Source: Candidatus Eiseniibacteriota bacterium (GTDB lineage Bacteria > Eisenbacteria > RBG-16-71-46). From it: a stretch of DNA of 41,480 nt. Shown piece after piece: positions 7,153-14,556 of the stretch. Position 1 is the first letter of the stretch. Each line of letters begins with the position of its first letter. The stretch is taken from assembly GCA_016215625.1 (NCBI GenBank), contig JACRIW010000034.1, positions 1-41,480 on the forward strand. The letters are read 5' to 3'. The notes beneath the pieces are model-generated. The model was not told the origin of the DNA. It saw only the letters and a list, made by a program, of their open reading frames with translations, and made no database searches. The position numbers and the translations under genes were made by a program.

Positions 7153-9077
7153 GACTTGCCTCCATAGGATTCCAGCGGAAGCTCCACGCGGAACGTGGCG
7201 CCCCGGCCGGGCTCGCTTTGCACGGTCAGATGTCCGCCGTGCCTCTTGACGATGTCGTGGGTGATGTAGAGCCCGAGCCCCGTTCCGCCGGGCTTGGTCG
7301 TGAAAAACGGTTCGAAGAGCGTCTTGCAGGTGGCCTCGTCGATACCGGGACCTTCGTCGGTCACGCTCGCGATCACCGCCTGCGGCGCGTGACGGCGCTT
7401 GCCGCGCCCGGCGGCCGTGAGTGCCTCGGCGCGCACGGTGACGGTCGAGCCGGGCGAGGACGCCTCGGCGGCGTTCTTGAGGAGGTTGATGAACACCTGC
7501 TGCATCTGGTCGCCGTCGTGCGGCACGAGCGGCAGCGATGCGGCGAGGTCGTAGGCGACCTTCACCTCGCGCGTGGCGAGCAGCCCCTCGAGCGACTGTT
7601 CCGCGCGCCGCAGCGTGTCCTCGAGCGGGCGCGGCTGCAGGTCGAGGCGCCGCGGGTGCGTGACGTCGAACAGTTCCTGCACGATCCGGTCGAGGCGCTT
7701 GATCTCGGACAGCACGAAGTCCACGTTCCTCTTCTGCTTTTCGTCGTCGCGGACGACCCGGGCGAGGTGCTGTACGCCCATGGTGATGCCGGTGAGCGGA
7801 TTGCGGATCTCGTGCGCGACGCTCGACGTGAAGCGTCCGAGCGCGGCGAGCCGGTCCAGCTGGCGTGCGTGCTCCTCGGCGCGCTTGATCGGCGTGAGGT
7901 CGAGGAACGTCGCGAGCGAGCCGTACACGGTGCCGTGGTCGTCGCGCAGCGCGGACGTCGTGAGCCGCACCGGCAGCACGGCGCCCTCGCGCGTGACGAG
8001 GCGCGTCTCCTGGCGCTGCACGTCGAGCCCGCGCTCGAGCGTGCCGGCGAGCACCGACTCGCCCTCGGCGCCGAACACCTCGCCCACCGTGTGCCCGATC
8101 GCCTCGGATTCCTTCCAGCCGAGCAGGTCCTCGGCGGCGCGGTTGAAGCTGAGCACCTCGCCGCGCAGGCCGAACGCGACGAGCGCGCTCGCCATCGAGT
8201 CGAGCACGTGCTGCTGGAAGCGCTGGCTGCGGCGCAGGTCCTGGAACAGCCGCGCGTTCTCCACCATCGGCGCGACGGAGAGCGCGATGGACTCGACGAG
8301 CGTGACGTCGGCAGCCGTGAGCGGCGGCGCGTGCATGCCGCGCGCGGCGCCGATGATGCCGAGGCTCGGCATGCGTTCGCACGACAGGCAGCGGCGCTGC
8401 GTCTCCTCGCGGTCGTGCGCCCACGTCGCCGCGGCCGCGCCCCCGGGAGGCGCCATCATCGAGGCGTCGCCGAGCAGGCAGTGTTCGCAGCTCGCGGTGC
8501 CGCCGTCGGACTGGCTGCGCTGCAGCGGCACGGTGGCCATGGAACCCAGCCGCGCGAACACCTCGTGCAGCGGGTGCGATTCCGGCACGTGCGTGGGCGG
8601 ATGGCGCCGGCAGTCGAGGTGCAGCAGCGTTCGGTTGAGCCAGATCGCGCGTGCGAGCGACCCGCGGTCGCCCACGATCGGGATCTCGAGGGCGACGGTC
8701 GCGTCGGGCCCGGTCCCTCCCGTGGTCCACGCGCCGGTCAGGACGCCGCGCTCGTGGTCGATGAGCAGCAGGCAGACCTGGTCGAAGCCGAACGCGCGCT
8801 GGAGGTAGCGCGTGACCGTCCGCGTGGTCTCGGACGTGTCCTGCGTCGTCGTGAGGCTGCCCGCGACCTCGCGCAGCGAGACCAGCTGGACGTTGGTCTC
8901 GATCAGCCGCCGGTGGCTGCGCTCGAGCTCCTCGACCATTTCGGCGAGGGTGTGCACGAGCACGTCCGTGTCGGCCAGTCCGACCGTCGCGGCGTGAGCC
9001 GAACGGTCGGAAAGCCCGCGGACCTCGTCCACCCGGCGCAACAGCGCGCGCAGGGCTTCGTTGTTCGCTTCAGCCAT
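7149..9077 (-). CDS. Soluble GAF-PAS sensor histidine kinase with a Cys4 cluster
   Basis: Sensor partner of the downstream sigma-54 regulator, 642 aa with no transmembrane segment, so probably a cytoplasmic sensor. An N-terminal coiled coil (about 40-75) precedes a GAF domain (about 78-275). Inside it C197-x2-C200 and C230-x2-C233 are separated by 29 residues, a layout suited to Zn or Fe-S binding. A PAS domain follows (about 285-400). The dimerisation/phosphoacceptor helix has SSVAHEIRNPLTG with H422. The ATPase domain has N535 (NLLKNAAEA), DEGPGI (574-579) and GGTGLGL (597-603). The start is the ATG at 9077, with only a weak ribosome site. The sensed signal is unknown; redox or metal sensing is inference from the cysteines. 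Confidence 0.93.
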   Translation of the reverse strand: MAEANNEALRALLRRVDEVRGLSDRSAHAATVGLADTDVLVHTLAEMVEELERSHRRLIETNVQLVSLREVAGSLTTTQDTSETTRTVTRYLQRAFGFDQVCLLLIDHERGVLTGAWTTGGTGPDATVALEIPIVGDRGSLARAIWLNRTLLHLDCRRHPPTHVPESHPLHEVFARLGSMATVPLQRSQSDGGTASCEHCLLGDASMMAPPGGAAAATWAHDREETQRRCLSCERMPSLGIIGAARGMHAPPLTAADVTLVESIALSVAPMVENARLFQDLRRSQRFQQHVLDSMASALVAFGLRGEVLSFNRAAEDLLGWKESEAIGHTVGEVFGAEGESVLAGTLERGLDVQRQETRLVTREGAVLPVRLTTSALRDDHGTVYGSLATFLDLTPIKRAEEHARQLDRLAALGRFTSSVAHEIRNPLTGITMGVQHLARVVRDDEKQKRNVDFVLSEIKRLDRIVQELFDVTHPRRLDLQPRPLEDTLRRAEQSLEGLLATREVKVAYDLAASLPLVPHDGDQMQQVFINLLKNAAEASSPGSTVTVRAEALTAAGRGKRRHAPQAVIASVTDEGPGIDEATCKTLFEPFFTTKPGGTGLGLYITHDIVKRHGGHLTVQSEPGRGATFRVELPLESYGGKS

Positions 9078-9138
9078 GGAACCACGTCGGCGCCGGCGGA
9101 AGGGGACCTCCGGCGCGGTCTCAGGAGCGAGACCTGCG

Positions 9139-9173
9139 GGCGCGCCGCCGTCGGGCGGGGTTGGCGGCGCGCC
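9139..9173 (-). terminator. 11-bp GC hairpin between the sugar operon and the histidine kinase
   Basis: GGCGCGCCGCC (9139-9149) and GGCGGCGCGCC (9163-9173) are exact inverted copies around a 13-nt loop, 36 bp past the aminotransferase stop. No T-run follows. The position suggests the end of the preceding operon. Confidence 0.5.
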
Positions 9174-9208
9174 TCGAGTTCTGCTGCGGGCGTTTCACCC
9201 GCGGTGGA

Positions 9209-10333
9209 TCAGGCGTTGTCGACGAAGTCGCGAACGCACTGCGCCACGTAGCGAAGCTGTTCCTCCGAAAGCTCCGGATAGATCGGGAGCGCGATCGTCT
9301 CGGCGGCCGCGGCCTCCGACACCGGCATCGAGCCTTCCTTGTATCCGAGGTGCGCGAAGCACTTCTGCACGTGCAGCGGCACCGGGTAGTACACCTCGCA
9401 GCCGATGTTCTTCTCGCCGAGGAACTTCTTCAGTTCGTCGCGCTTCGGCACGCGGATCACGTACTGGTTGTAGATGTGGCGCGTGCGCGTGTCGTGGTAC
9501 GGACGGCCGACGCGCGAACCTTCGAACAGCTGGTTGTAGAGCGCGGCGTTCTTCGCGCGGCCCTCGCTCCAGCGGTCGAGGTGGCGCAGCTTCACGCGCA
9601 GGATCGCGGCCTGGAGCGCGTCGAGGCGCGAGTTCGTGCCGACGAGCGAGTGGTAGTACTTCGGCTTCGCGCCGTGGTTGCAGAGGAGCCGGGCCTTCTC
9701 GGCCAGCTCGGCGTTCTGCGTCACGATCATGCCGCCGTCGCCCGCGCCGCCGAGGTTCTTCGACGGGAAGAACGAGAACGTGCCGAAGTCGCTCATCGAG
9801 CCCGAGCGCTTCCCTTCCCACTCCGAGCCGATCGACTGGGCGGCGTCCTCGATCAGGAAGAGCTGGTGCTTGTCGCAGATGGCCTTGATCGTCGGCATGT
9901 CGCAGCACTGGCCGAACAGCGACACGGCCACGACCGCCTTCGTGCGCGGCGTGATCGCGGCCTCGAGCAGGTGCGTGTCCATGTTGTACGTCTTCGGGTC
10001 GACGTCCACGAACACCGGCGTGGCGCCGTTGTTCGCGATCGTGCCGGCCGTGGCGAAGAACGTGTACGCCGGGCAGATGACTTCGTCGCCGGGGCCGATG
10101 CCGAGCGTCCAGAGCGCCAGCAGGATGGCGTCCGTGCCCGACGCGCAGGCGACCGCGTGCGCCGTCTGCGAGTACCGCGCGACTTCCTGTTCGAGCGCGC
10201 TCACCTCGGGACCGCCGATGAAATGGCAGCTCTCCATGACGCCCTGCACGGCGGCGTCCACCTCGGTGCGGATGGTGTCGTACTGCGCGCGCAGGTCGAG
10301 CAGCGGCACCTTGATCGTCGTGTTCGTGGACAT
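9209..10333 (-). CDS. DegT/DnrJ/EryC1-type sugar aminotransferase (WbpE-like)
   Basis: PLP-dependent aminotransferase, 374 aa, the usual family length. It has the cofactor Lys K192 in FSFFPSKNLGGAGDGG, the pyridine-binding D163 and Q166 in EDAAQS, and the phosphate-binding ASGTDAI (64-70). With the neighbouring acetyltransferase and dehydrogenase it matches the WbpB-WbpE-WbpD (WlbA-WlbC-WlbB) set. That set converts UDP-N-acetylglucosaminuronate to UDP-2,3-diacetamido-2,3-dideoxy-glucuronate; this enzyme would aminate the 3-keto sugar. The ATG at 10331-10333 has GGGAGAT upstream. It is the third gene of the operon, 38 bp after the acetyltransferase. The family call is firm; the exact sugar rests on context. 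Confidence 0.88.
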   Translation of the reverse strand: MSTNTTIKVPLLDLRAQYDTIRTEVDAAVQGVMESCHFIGGPEVSALEQEVARYSQTAHAVACASGTDAILLALWTLGIGPGDEVICPAYTFFATAGTIANNGATPVFVDVDPKTYNMDTHLLEAAITPRTKAVVAVSLFGQCCDMPTIKAICDKHQLFLIEDAAQSIGSEWEGKRSGSMSDFGTFSFFPSKNLGGAGDGGMIVTQNAELAEKARLLCNHGAKPKYYHSLVGTNSRLDALQAAILRVKLRHLDRWSEGRAKNAALYNQLFEGSRVGRPYHDTRTRHIYNQYVIRVPKRDELKKFLGEKNIGCEVYYPVPLHVQKCFAHLGYKEGSMPVSEAAAAETIALPIYPELSEEQLRYVAQCVRDFVDNA

Positions 10334-10371
10334 CGGATCTCCCTCGGGTCGGATGGGGGCCGGACGCGCGA

Positions 10372-11130
10372 CTACGCGTCCACCCAGCCCTGGTTCTCGA
10401 GCAACTGTTCGACGGGCACCGGACGCACGGGGCGCGCGGGCTTGCCCATCACGAGCGTGCGCGGTTCGACGTCCTTCGTGACCGTGGAGCCGGCCGCGAC
10501 GAGCGCGTCCTCTCCCACCGTCACGCCCGGCAGCGTCACGCTGCCGGCGCCGATACGGCCGCCCTTCCTCACGGTGACACCCTTGAAGTGCTTGAAGCGT
10601 TCCTGCGTGCGGCCCACGAAGTTGTCGTTCGAGGTCACCACGCCGGGCGCGATGAAGACGCGGTCCTCGAGCGTGGAGTAGGCGCACAGGTAGCTCTCGG
10701 ACTCGAGCTTGCAGTAGCGCCCGACGCTGCAGAAGTTCTCGATCGTCACGCCGCGGCCGACGATCGTGCCGCGGCCGACGGTGACGTTCTCGCGGACCGT
10801 GCACAGGTCCGCCATGAGCACCTTGCCGTCCACGGACGCGCCGCGGTAGAGCACCACGCCCGTGCCCACGATGCAGACGTCGCCGACGGTGAGCGGCGGC
10901 AGTTCCTGCTCCTTCGTGGTCGCCGAGTTCGCCGCCTTCATGGGCAGCTTGCCGAGCGAGGCGTAGTCGTCGATGCGCACGTCGTCGCCCACGACCGTGT
11001 CGGCGTGGATCACGACGTAGTTCCCGAGCTTGCAGCCGGTGCCGAGCTTCACGCCGGCGCCGATCACGCAGCCCTCGCCCATCGTCGTGCCGGCGCCGAC
11101 GGTGGCGCTCGGGTGGATCACGCTGCTCAT
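10372..11130 (-). CDS. Hexapeptide-repeat N-acetyltransferase (WbpD-like)
   Basis: Left-handed beta-helix acyltransferase of 252 aa. Hexapeptide repeats run through nearly the whole chain (IHPSATVGAGTTMGEGCVIG at the N-terminus, IGAGSVTLPGVTVGEDALVA near the end), followed by the usual VMGKPARPVR tail. It is longer than the roughly 190-residue WbpD/WlbB proteins. The extra N-terminal coils, and a loop PMKAANSATTKEQELPP, make the exact subfamily uncertain. Expected reaction from context: acetyl-CoA-dependent N-acetylation of the 3-amino group made by the downstream aminotransferase. The start ATG overlaps the stop of the dehydrogenase (ATGA), indicating translational coupling. Confidence 0.85.
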   Translation of the reverse strand: MSSVIHPSATVGAGTTMGEGCVIGAGVKLGTGCKLGNYVVIHADTVVGDDVRIDDYASLGKLPMKAANSATTKEQELPPLTVGDVCIVGTGVVLYRGASVDGKVLMADLCTVRENVTVGRGTIVGRGVTIENFCSVGRYCKLESESYLCAYSTLEDRVFIAPGVVTSNDNFVGRTQERFKHFKGVTVRKGGRIGAGSVTLPGVTVGEDALVAAGSTVTKDVEPRTLVMGKPARPVRPVPVEQLLENQGWVDA

Positions 11131-12164
11131 GCGACCTCCTGGGGAAGCGGCTGGATCGCCACGGGCGTGCCGCCGTTCTTGAGCGAGCGCTGCGCCGCGT
11201 CGAGCACTTTCACCACGCGCAGGCCGTCGAGGCCGTCGGTGAGCGGCTTCTTGCGGTCGCGCACGCACTCGACGAAGTGGGCGCACTCGAGCTTGAGCGG
11301 CTCCTGCAGCGAGATCTTCGGGATCAGGATGTCGCCGTTGCGCACCGTGAGCGAGTCGCCGTACGCGACGACTTCACCCGCGCGGTCGACGCCCTTGTCG
11401 TACACCTTGATCTTCTCGCTCGCGTCCATGTCGTCGAAGACGACCATCTTCTGCGAGCCGACGACCGTGAACTTGCGCAGCTTGTGCGGGTCGAGCCACG
11501 ACACGTGCACGTGCGCCATCTTGCCGCCCGGGAACTTGAGGTCGACGAACACGACGTCCTCGATGCCCGTCTGCAGGAAGTCCGAGCCGCGCGCGCAGAC
11601 GTCGGTCGGCTCCATGCCGAGCAGGTGCAGCACGACGGACAGGTCGTGCGGCGCGAAGCTCCACAGCGCGTTCTCGTCCTTGCGGACCTTGCCGAGGTTC
11701 ACGCGCTGGCAATAGATGTAGTAGACCTCGCCGAGCGTGCCGTCGGTGACCATCTTCTTCATGTACTGCACGCCCGGGTGGTAGAGCAGCAGGTGCCCGA
11801 CCATGAGGATCAGGTTGCGCTCCTTGGCGAGCTTGCAGAGTTCCTCGGCGTGCGCGACCTCGAGGGTCAGCGGCTTCTCGACGTAGACGTCCTTGCCCGC
11901 TTCGAGCAGCACCTTGGCGAGCGGGTAGTGACCCGGAGCGGAGGCCGAGACCACGACGCCCTTGATCTCGGGATCGGCGGCGACGAGCGACACGTCGGCG
12001 TACGCCTTCACGCCCGGGTACTGCGCGGCCGTCTTCTCGAGACGCTTCGGGTCGGCGTCACACACCGCCACCAGGCGCGCTCCGGCCAGGTTGGCGAAGT
12101 TGCGCACGAGATTCGCGCCCCAGTCTCCCGTTCCGACGACTGCGATTCCGATCCGTTCCGACAC
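11127..12164 (-). CDS. Gfo/Idh/MocA-family sugar-nucleotide dehydrogenase (WbpB/WlbA-like)
   Basis: NAD-dependent oxidoreductase of about 345 aa. The N-terminal Rossmann fold reads IAVVGTGDWGANLVRN, the family's EKP motif is VEKPLTLEVAHAEEL, and a GHLLLYHPGV segment and the C-terminal alpha/beta substrate domain follow. It should oxidise C3 of UDP-GlcNAcA, the first step of the three-gene pathway. The enzyme making UDP-GlcNAcA (WbpA) is not in the window. The start is chosen at the GTG (12162-12164) because GGAGG lies four nt before it; an ATG five codons upstream (12177-12179) lacks a ribosome site. It is the first gene of the operon, and three small hairpins lie upstream. Confidence 0.87.
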   Translation of the reverse strand: MSERIGIAVVGTGDWGANLVRNFANLAGARLVAVCDADPKRLEKTAAQYPGVKAYADVSLVAADPEIKGVVVSASAPGHYPLAKVLLEAGKDVYVEKPLTLEVAHAEELCKLAKERNLILMVGHLLLYHPGVQYMKKMVTDGTLGEVYYIYCQRVNLGKVRKDENALWSFAPHDLSVVLHLLGMEPTDVCARGSDFLQTGIEDVVFVDLKFPGGKMAHVHVSWLDPHKLRKFTVVGSQKMVVFDDMDASEKIKVYDKGVDRAGEVVAYGDSLTVRNGDILIPKISLQEPLKLECAHFVECVRDRKKPLTDGLDGLRVVKVLDAAQRSLKNGGTPVAIQPLPQEVA

Positions 12165-12212
12165 GCTTCCTCCGTCCATGCGGCCAGCTGCTGTATTCGA
12201 TCGAGGGTGGAC

Positions 12213-12275
12213 CCGAGAACATGCTCTCGGAACCGGGCACGCTAACCCGGTCGACCGGGGTGGTCAAAAGCCCCG
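12213..12275 (-). terminator. Three tandem stem-loops between the GGDEF gene and the sugar operon
   Basis: Read on the minus strand after the GGDEF stop: CGGGG/CCCCG (arms at 12271-12275 and 12256-12260), then CCGGG/CCCGG (12246-12250 and 12233-12237), then CCGAGA/TCTCGG (12225-12230 and 12213-12218, around a CATG core). None is followed by a T-run. They may jointly terminate the GGDEF transcript or form the 5' leader of the sugar operon. Confidence 0.45.
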
Positions 12276-12280
12276 TTCGC

Positions 12281-13291
12281 TCAGGCGGCCAGTGGTTCGA
12301 TTCCTTCGACGCGGTTGCGTCCGTTGCCCTTGGCGAGATACAGCGCCCGGTCGGCCGCCTCGATCAGCGAGACGACCGTCTCGCCGTCGTGAGGGAACGC
12401 CGAGATGCCCGCGCTCACGGTGATCGCGCCCGGTGCGGCCAGCGGGAAGGCGTGCTGCTCGACCGTCGCGCGCAGCCGTTCGGCCACCGCGGCGGCGCCC
12501 GGCCGCTCCGTCTGGGGAAGGATCACGGTGAACTCGTCGCCGCCGTACTTGGCCACGAGATCCCAGGACCGCACCTGGCGGGCGAAGAGCTGCGCCAGTT
12601 CCTTGAGCAGGAAGCTGCCGCGCAGGTGCCCGTTGCGGTCGTTGTAGCCCTTGAGGTTGTCCACGTCGAGCATGAGCAGCGAAAGCGGCTGGCGGAAGCG
12701 CTGGGCGCGCTTCACCTCGCGGCGCAGCGCCGTCTTCAGGTAGCGGTAGTTGTAGACCTGCGTGAGGTCGTCGGTGACCGCGAGCTTCTCGAGGTCTTCT
12801 CCGAGCCGCATGTTCTCGAGCATCGTCGCGGTCCACGCGGCGAGCAGCACGAGCGTGCGCGCGTCGCGCAGCTGGAAGCGCGTCGCGCCGCGGCGGCGGT
12901 ACAGGGCGAGGTAGCCGAGTTCGGTCTCGCGCAGGCGCAGCGGCAGGAACAGCGCCGGCCCGCACTCGATGCCCGCGCACGGCACCTCGCCCACACCGCG
13001 CTCGCTCTCGGCGAGGTCGCTGATGGCGCGCGGCGAGCCCGAGAGCATGAGCGTGCGTTCGAACGGTCCCGGCGTCGCCGGGCCTTCGGCCGGAGCCGGA
13101 CCCGGCTCGCCCCGGCGGAGCGACGTGCGCTCGACCTGGCGGCCGTTGATGAGGGCGACCACGGCGCCGTCGGCGTCCGCGATCAGGAGGGCGTGCCGCA
13201 GCACCGCCGAGACGAGCTCCGCGCGCGTGCGCGGAGCGGCCCGTCCGGAGAGCTCGACCAGTGTGGCGAGGAGTTTTTCGCGACCTTGCAT
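12281..13291 (-). CDS. GAF-GGDEF diguanylate cyclase
   Basis: Makes cyclic di-GMP from two GTP. The 336 aa comprise an N-terminal GAF-like sensor (about 5-165) and a C-terminal GGDEF domain (about 168-330). The signature is an intact GGDEF at 250-254. The Mg-binding region is LDVDNLKGYNDRNGH (D209), and an inhibitory I-site RSWD (241-244) lies exactly five residues before the signature. The enzyme should therefore be active and subject to product inhibition. No membrane segments are seen, so it is cytosolic. The ATG at 13289-13291 has only a weak ribosome site. Single gene, flanked by hairpins on both sides. The GAF ligand is not predictable from sequence. Confidence 0.93.
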   Translation of the reverse strand: MQGREKLLATLVELSGRAAPRTRAELVSAVLRHALLIADADGAVVALINGRQVERTSLRRGEPGPAPAEGPATPGPFERTLMLSGSPRAISDLAESERGVGEVPCAGIECGPALFLPLRLRETELGYLALYRRRGATRFQLRDARTLVLLAAWTATMLENMRLGEDLEKLAVTDDLTQVYNYRYLKTALRREVKRAQRFRQPLSLLMLDVDNLKGYNDRNGHLRGSFLLKELAQLFARQVRSWDLVAKYGGDEFTVILPQTERPGAAAVAERLRATVEQHAFPLAAPGAITVSAGISAFPHDGETVVSLIEAADRALYLAKGNGRNRVEGIEPLAA

Positions 13292-13333
13292 GGCAGGGGT
13301 TCCGAGTCTGTTGGGGGAAAATCCCACGATGAG

Positions 13334-13352
13334 GTGGCAATGGCTGTGCCAC
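13334..13352 (-). terminator. Small hairpin directly after the UbiE-like gene
   Basis: GTGGCA (13334-13339) and TGCCAC (13347-13352) form a 6-bp stem with a 7-nt loop, one base past the stop codon. A short TTTT occurs about 15 nt further on the minus strand. A weak terminator at best. Confidence 0.35.
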
Positions 13353-13353
13353 T

Positions 13354-14403
13354 TCACCCGACCCGATCGGACCCCTTTCCCGCCGCCGCGAAGCGCAGGC
13401 CCAGCCAGACCGTGCGCGCCCCGAAGAGCACGAGCCCGGCGATCAGGAGCGTCCACAGCGCGAAGCGCTGGATCTCGGTCAACGGCAAGAGCGCACGGAA
13501 GTTGAGCCACGTGTACACGGCGTAACCGAGGGCGGCCGTGAGCGCCCCGCTGGTGAGCGCCTGCACCCCGAGCCAGGCGCGCGCTTCGTCCGCCACCGCC
13601 GGTGCTCCGCGAGGGGATTGCGGATTTTCGCCCGACTCCCCCCGTGCATTTCGCACGGCTTGCGAATCGGCGGCGTGATTTTGACCAACCGCCCCGCCGC
13701 GCCGGGCAACCCACAGCCGGGTCGCCCCGAGCAGGAACGCCTTCTCACGGACGAGCGTGAAGCCCTGGGCGGCCATGTCCCGGACGAACTCGGGCCCGTG
13801 CCCGAACTCGAAGATGGACGCGCTCAGGTAGCGGTAGGCGCTCGGGTCGGGCGACAGCCGCCCGAAGAGCGGGATCATGTGCCGCACCCAGAACGCGTGG
13901 AACGGGTGCAGGGCCCCTGGCGCGGGCGCGCTCGCTTCGAGCACGACGAGCGTGCCGCCGGGCCGGAGCACGCGCGCGAGTTCGGCGAGCGCCGCCGGTC
14001 GCGGGCGCAGGTTGCGCACGCCGAAGGCGATCGTGATCGCGTCGAGCGAGCCGTCGCGCAGAGGAAGCCGGAACGCGTCCGAGCACGCGATGCGCGGCGC
14101 CCAGCCGCTCGTGCCGTACTGCGCCTGCGCGACCTCGAGCATCTGGAAGCTCACGTCCATGCCGAGCACGACGCGGCCGGGTCGGCGCAGTCCGGGCAGC
14201 GAGACGCCGCTGCCGGTGCACAGGTCGAGCACGACGTGCGCGTCCTCGGGCACCGCGCGCCACATGGCCTCACGCCACGCGCCGTCCTGCCCCAGCGTCA
14301 TCACGCGGTTCAGGAAGTCGTAGCGCCCGGAGACGTCGTCGAACATCGACGCCATCTCGCCGGCCGCGTGCGGCTCGAATCTCGGCTGGAGATCTTGGCT
14401 CAT
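13354..14403 (-). CDS. UbiE/MenG quinone methyltransferase with a C-terminal two-helix membrane tail
   Basis: SAM-dependent C-methyltransferase for demethylmenaquinone or an ubiquinone precursor. The family signatures are present: YDFLNRVMTLGQDGAWRE (28-45), SAM motif VLDLCTGSGV (58-67), GMDVSFQMLEVA (81-92), and ARVLRPGGTLVVLEAS (143-158). The methyltransferase ends near residue 235, where normal UbiE/MenG stops. It is followed by a hydrophilic linker (236-278) and two hydrophobic segments (about 280-300 and 312-335) separated by NFRALLPLTEIQRF. The tail would anchor the enzyme at the membrane beside its lipid substrate. I find no stop or separate start for the tail. The gene lies just downstream of tRNA-Arg. 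Menaquinone is likelier than ubiquinone given the supposed lineage. Confidence 0.88.
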   Translation of the reverse strand: MSQDLQPRFEPHAAGEMASMFDDVSGRYDFLNRVMTLGQDGAWREAMWRAVPEDAHVVLDLCTGSGVSLPGLRRPGRVVLGMDVSFQMLEVAQAQYGTSGWAPRIACSDAFRLPLRDGSLDAITIAFGVRNLRPRPAALAELARVLRPGGTLVVLEASAPAPGALHPFHAFWVRHMIPLFGRLSPDPSAYRYLSASIFEFGHGPEFVRDMAAQGFTLVREKAFLLGATRLWVARRGGAVGQNHAADSQAVRNARGESGENPQSPRGAPAVADEARAWLGVQALTSGALTAALGYAVYTWLNFRALLPLTEIQRFALWTLLIAGLVLFGARTVWLGLRFAAAGKGSDRVG

Positions 14404-14433
14404 GAACGGGGCCGCCGCGCGGAGGGAAAAGTC

Positions 14434-14510
<77 letters not shown>

Positions 14511-14526
14511 ACGCTTGCGGCCCGCG

Positions 14527-14556
14527 TTTATAGCACACGGCGCGCGGCGTCGTCAC
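14527..14556 (-). promoter_or_regulatory. Sigma-70-like promoter for tRNA-Arg
   Basis: On the minus strand GTGACG (14551-14556) and TATAAA (14527-14532) are 18 bp apart, about 17 nt before the tRNA. The TATAAA stands out in this GC-rich context. The -35 box overlaps the end of the VOC gene. Confidence 0.5.

Noticed and set aside
12281..13714. GGDEF protein starting upstream at 13714 (477 aa)
   Set aside because: The extension is a shadow of the UbiE-like gene; the domain begins right after the ATG at 13291.
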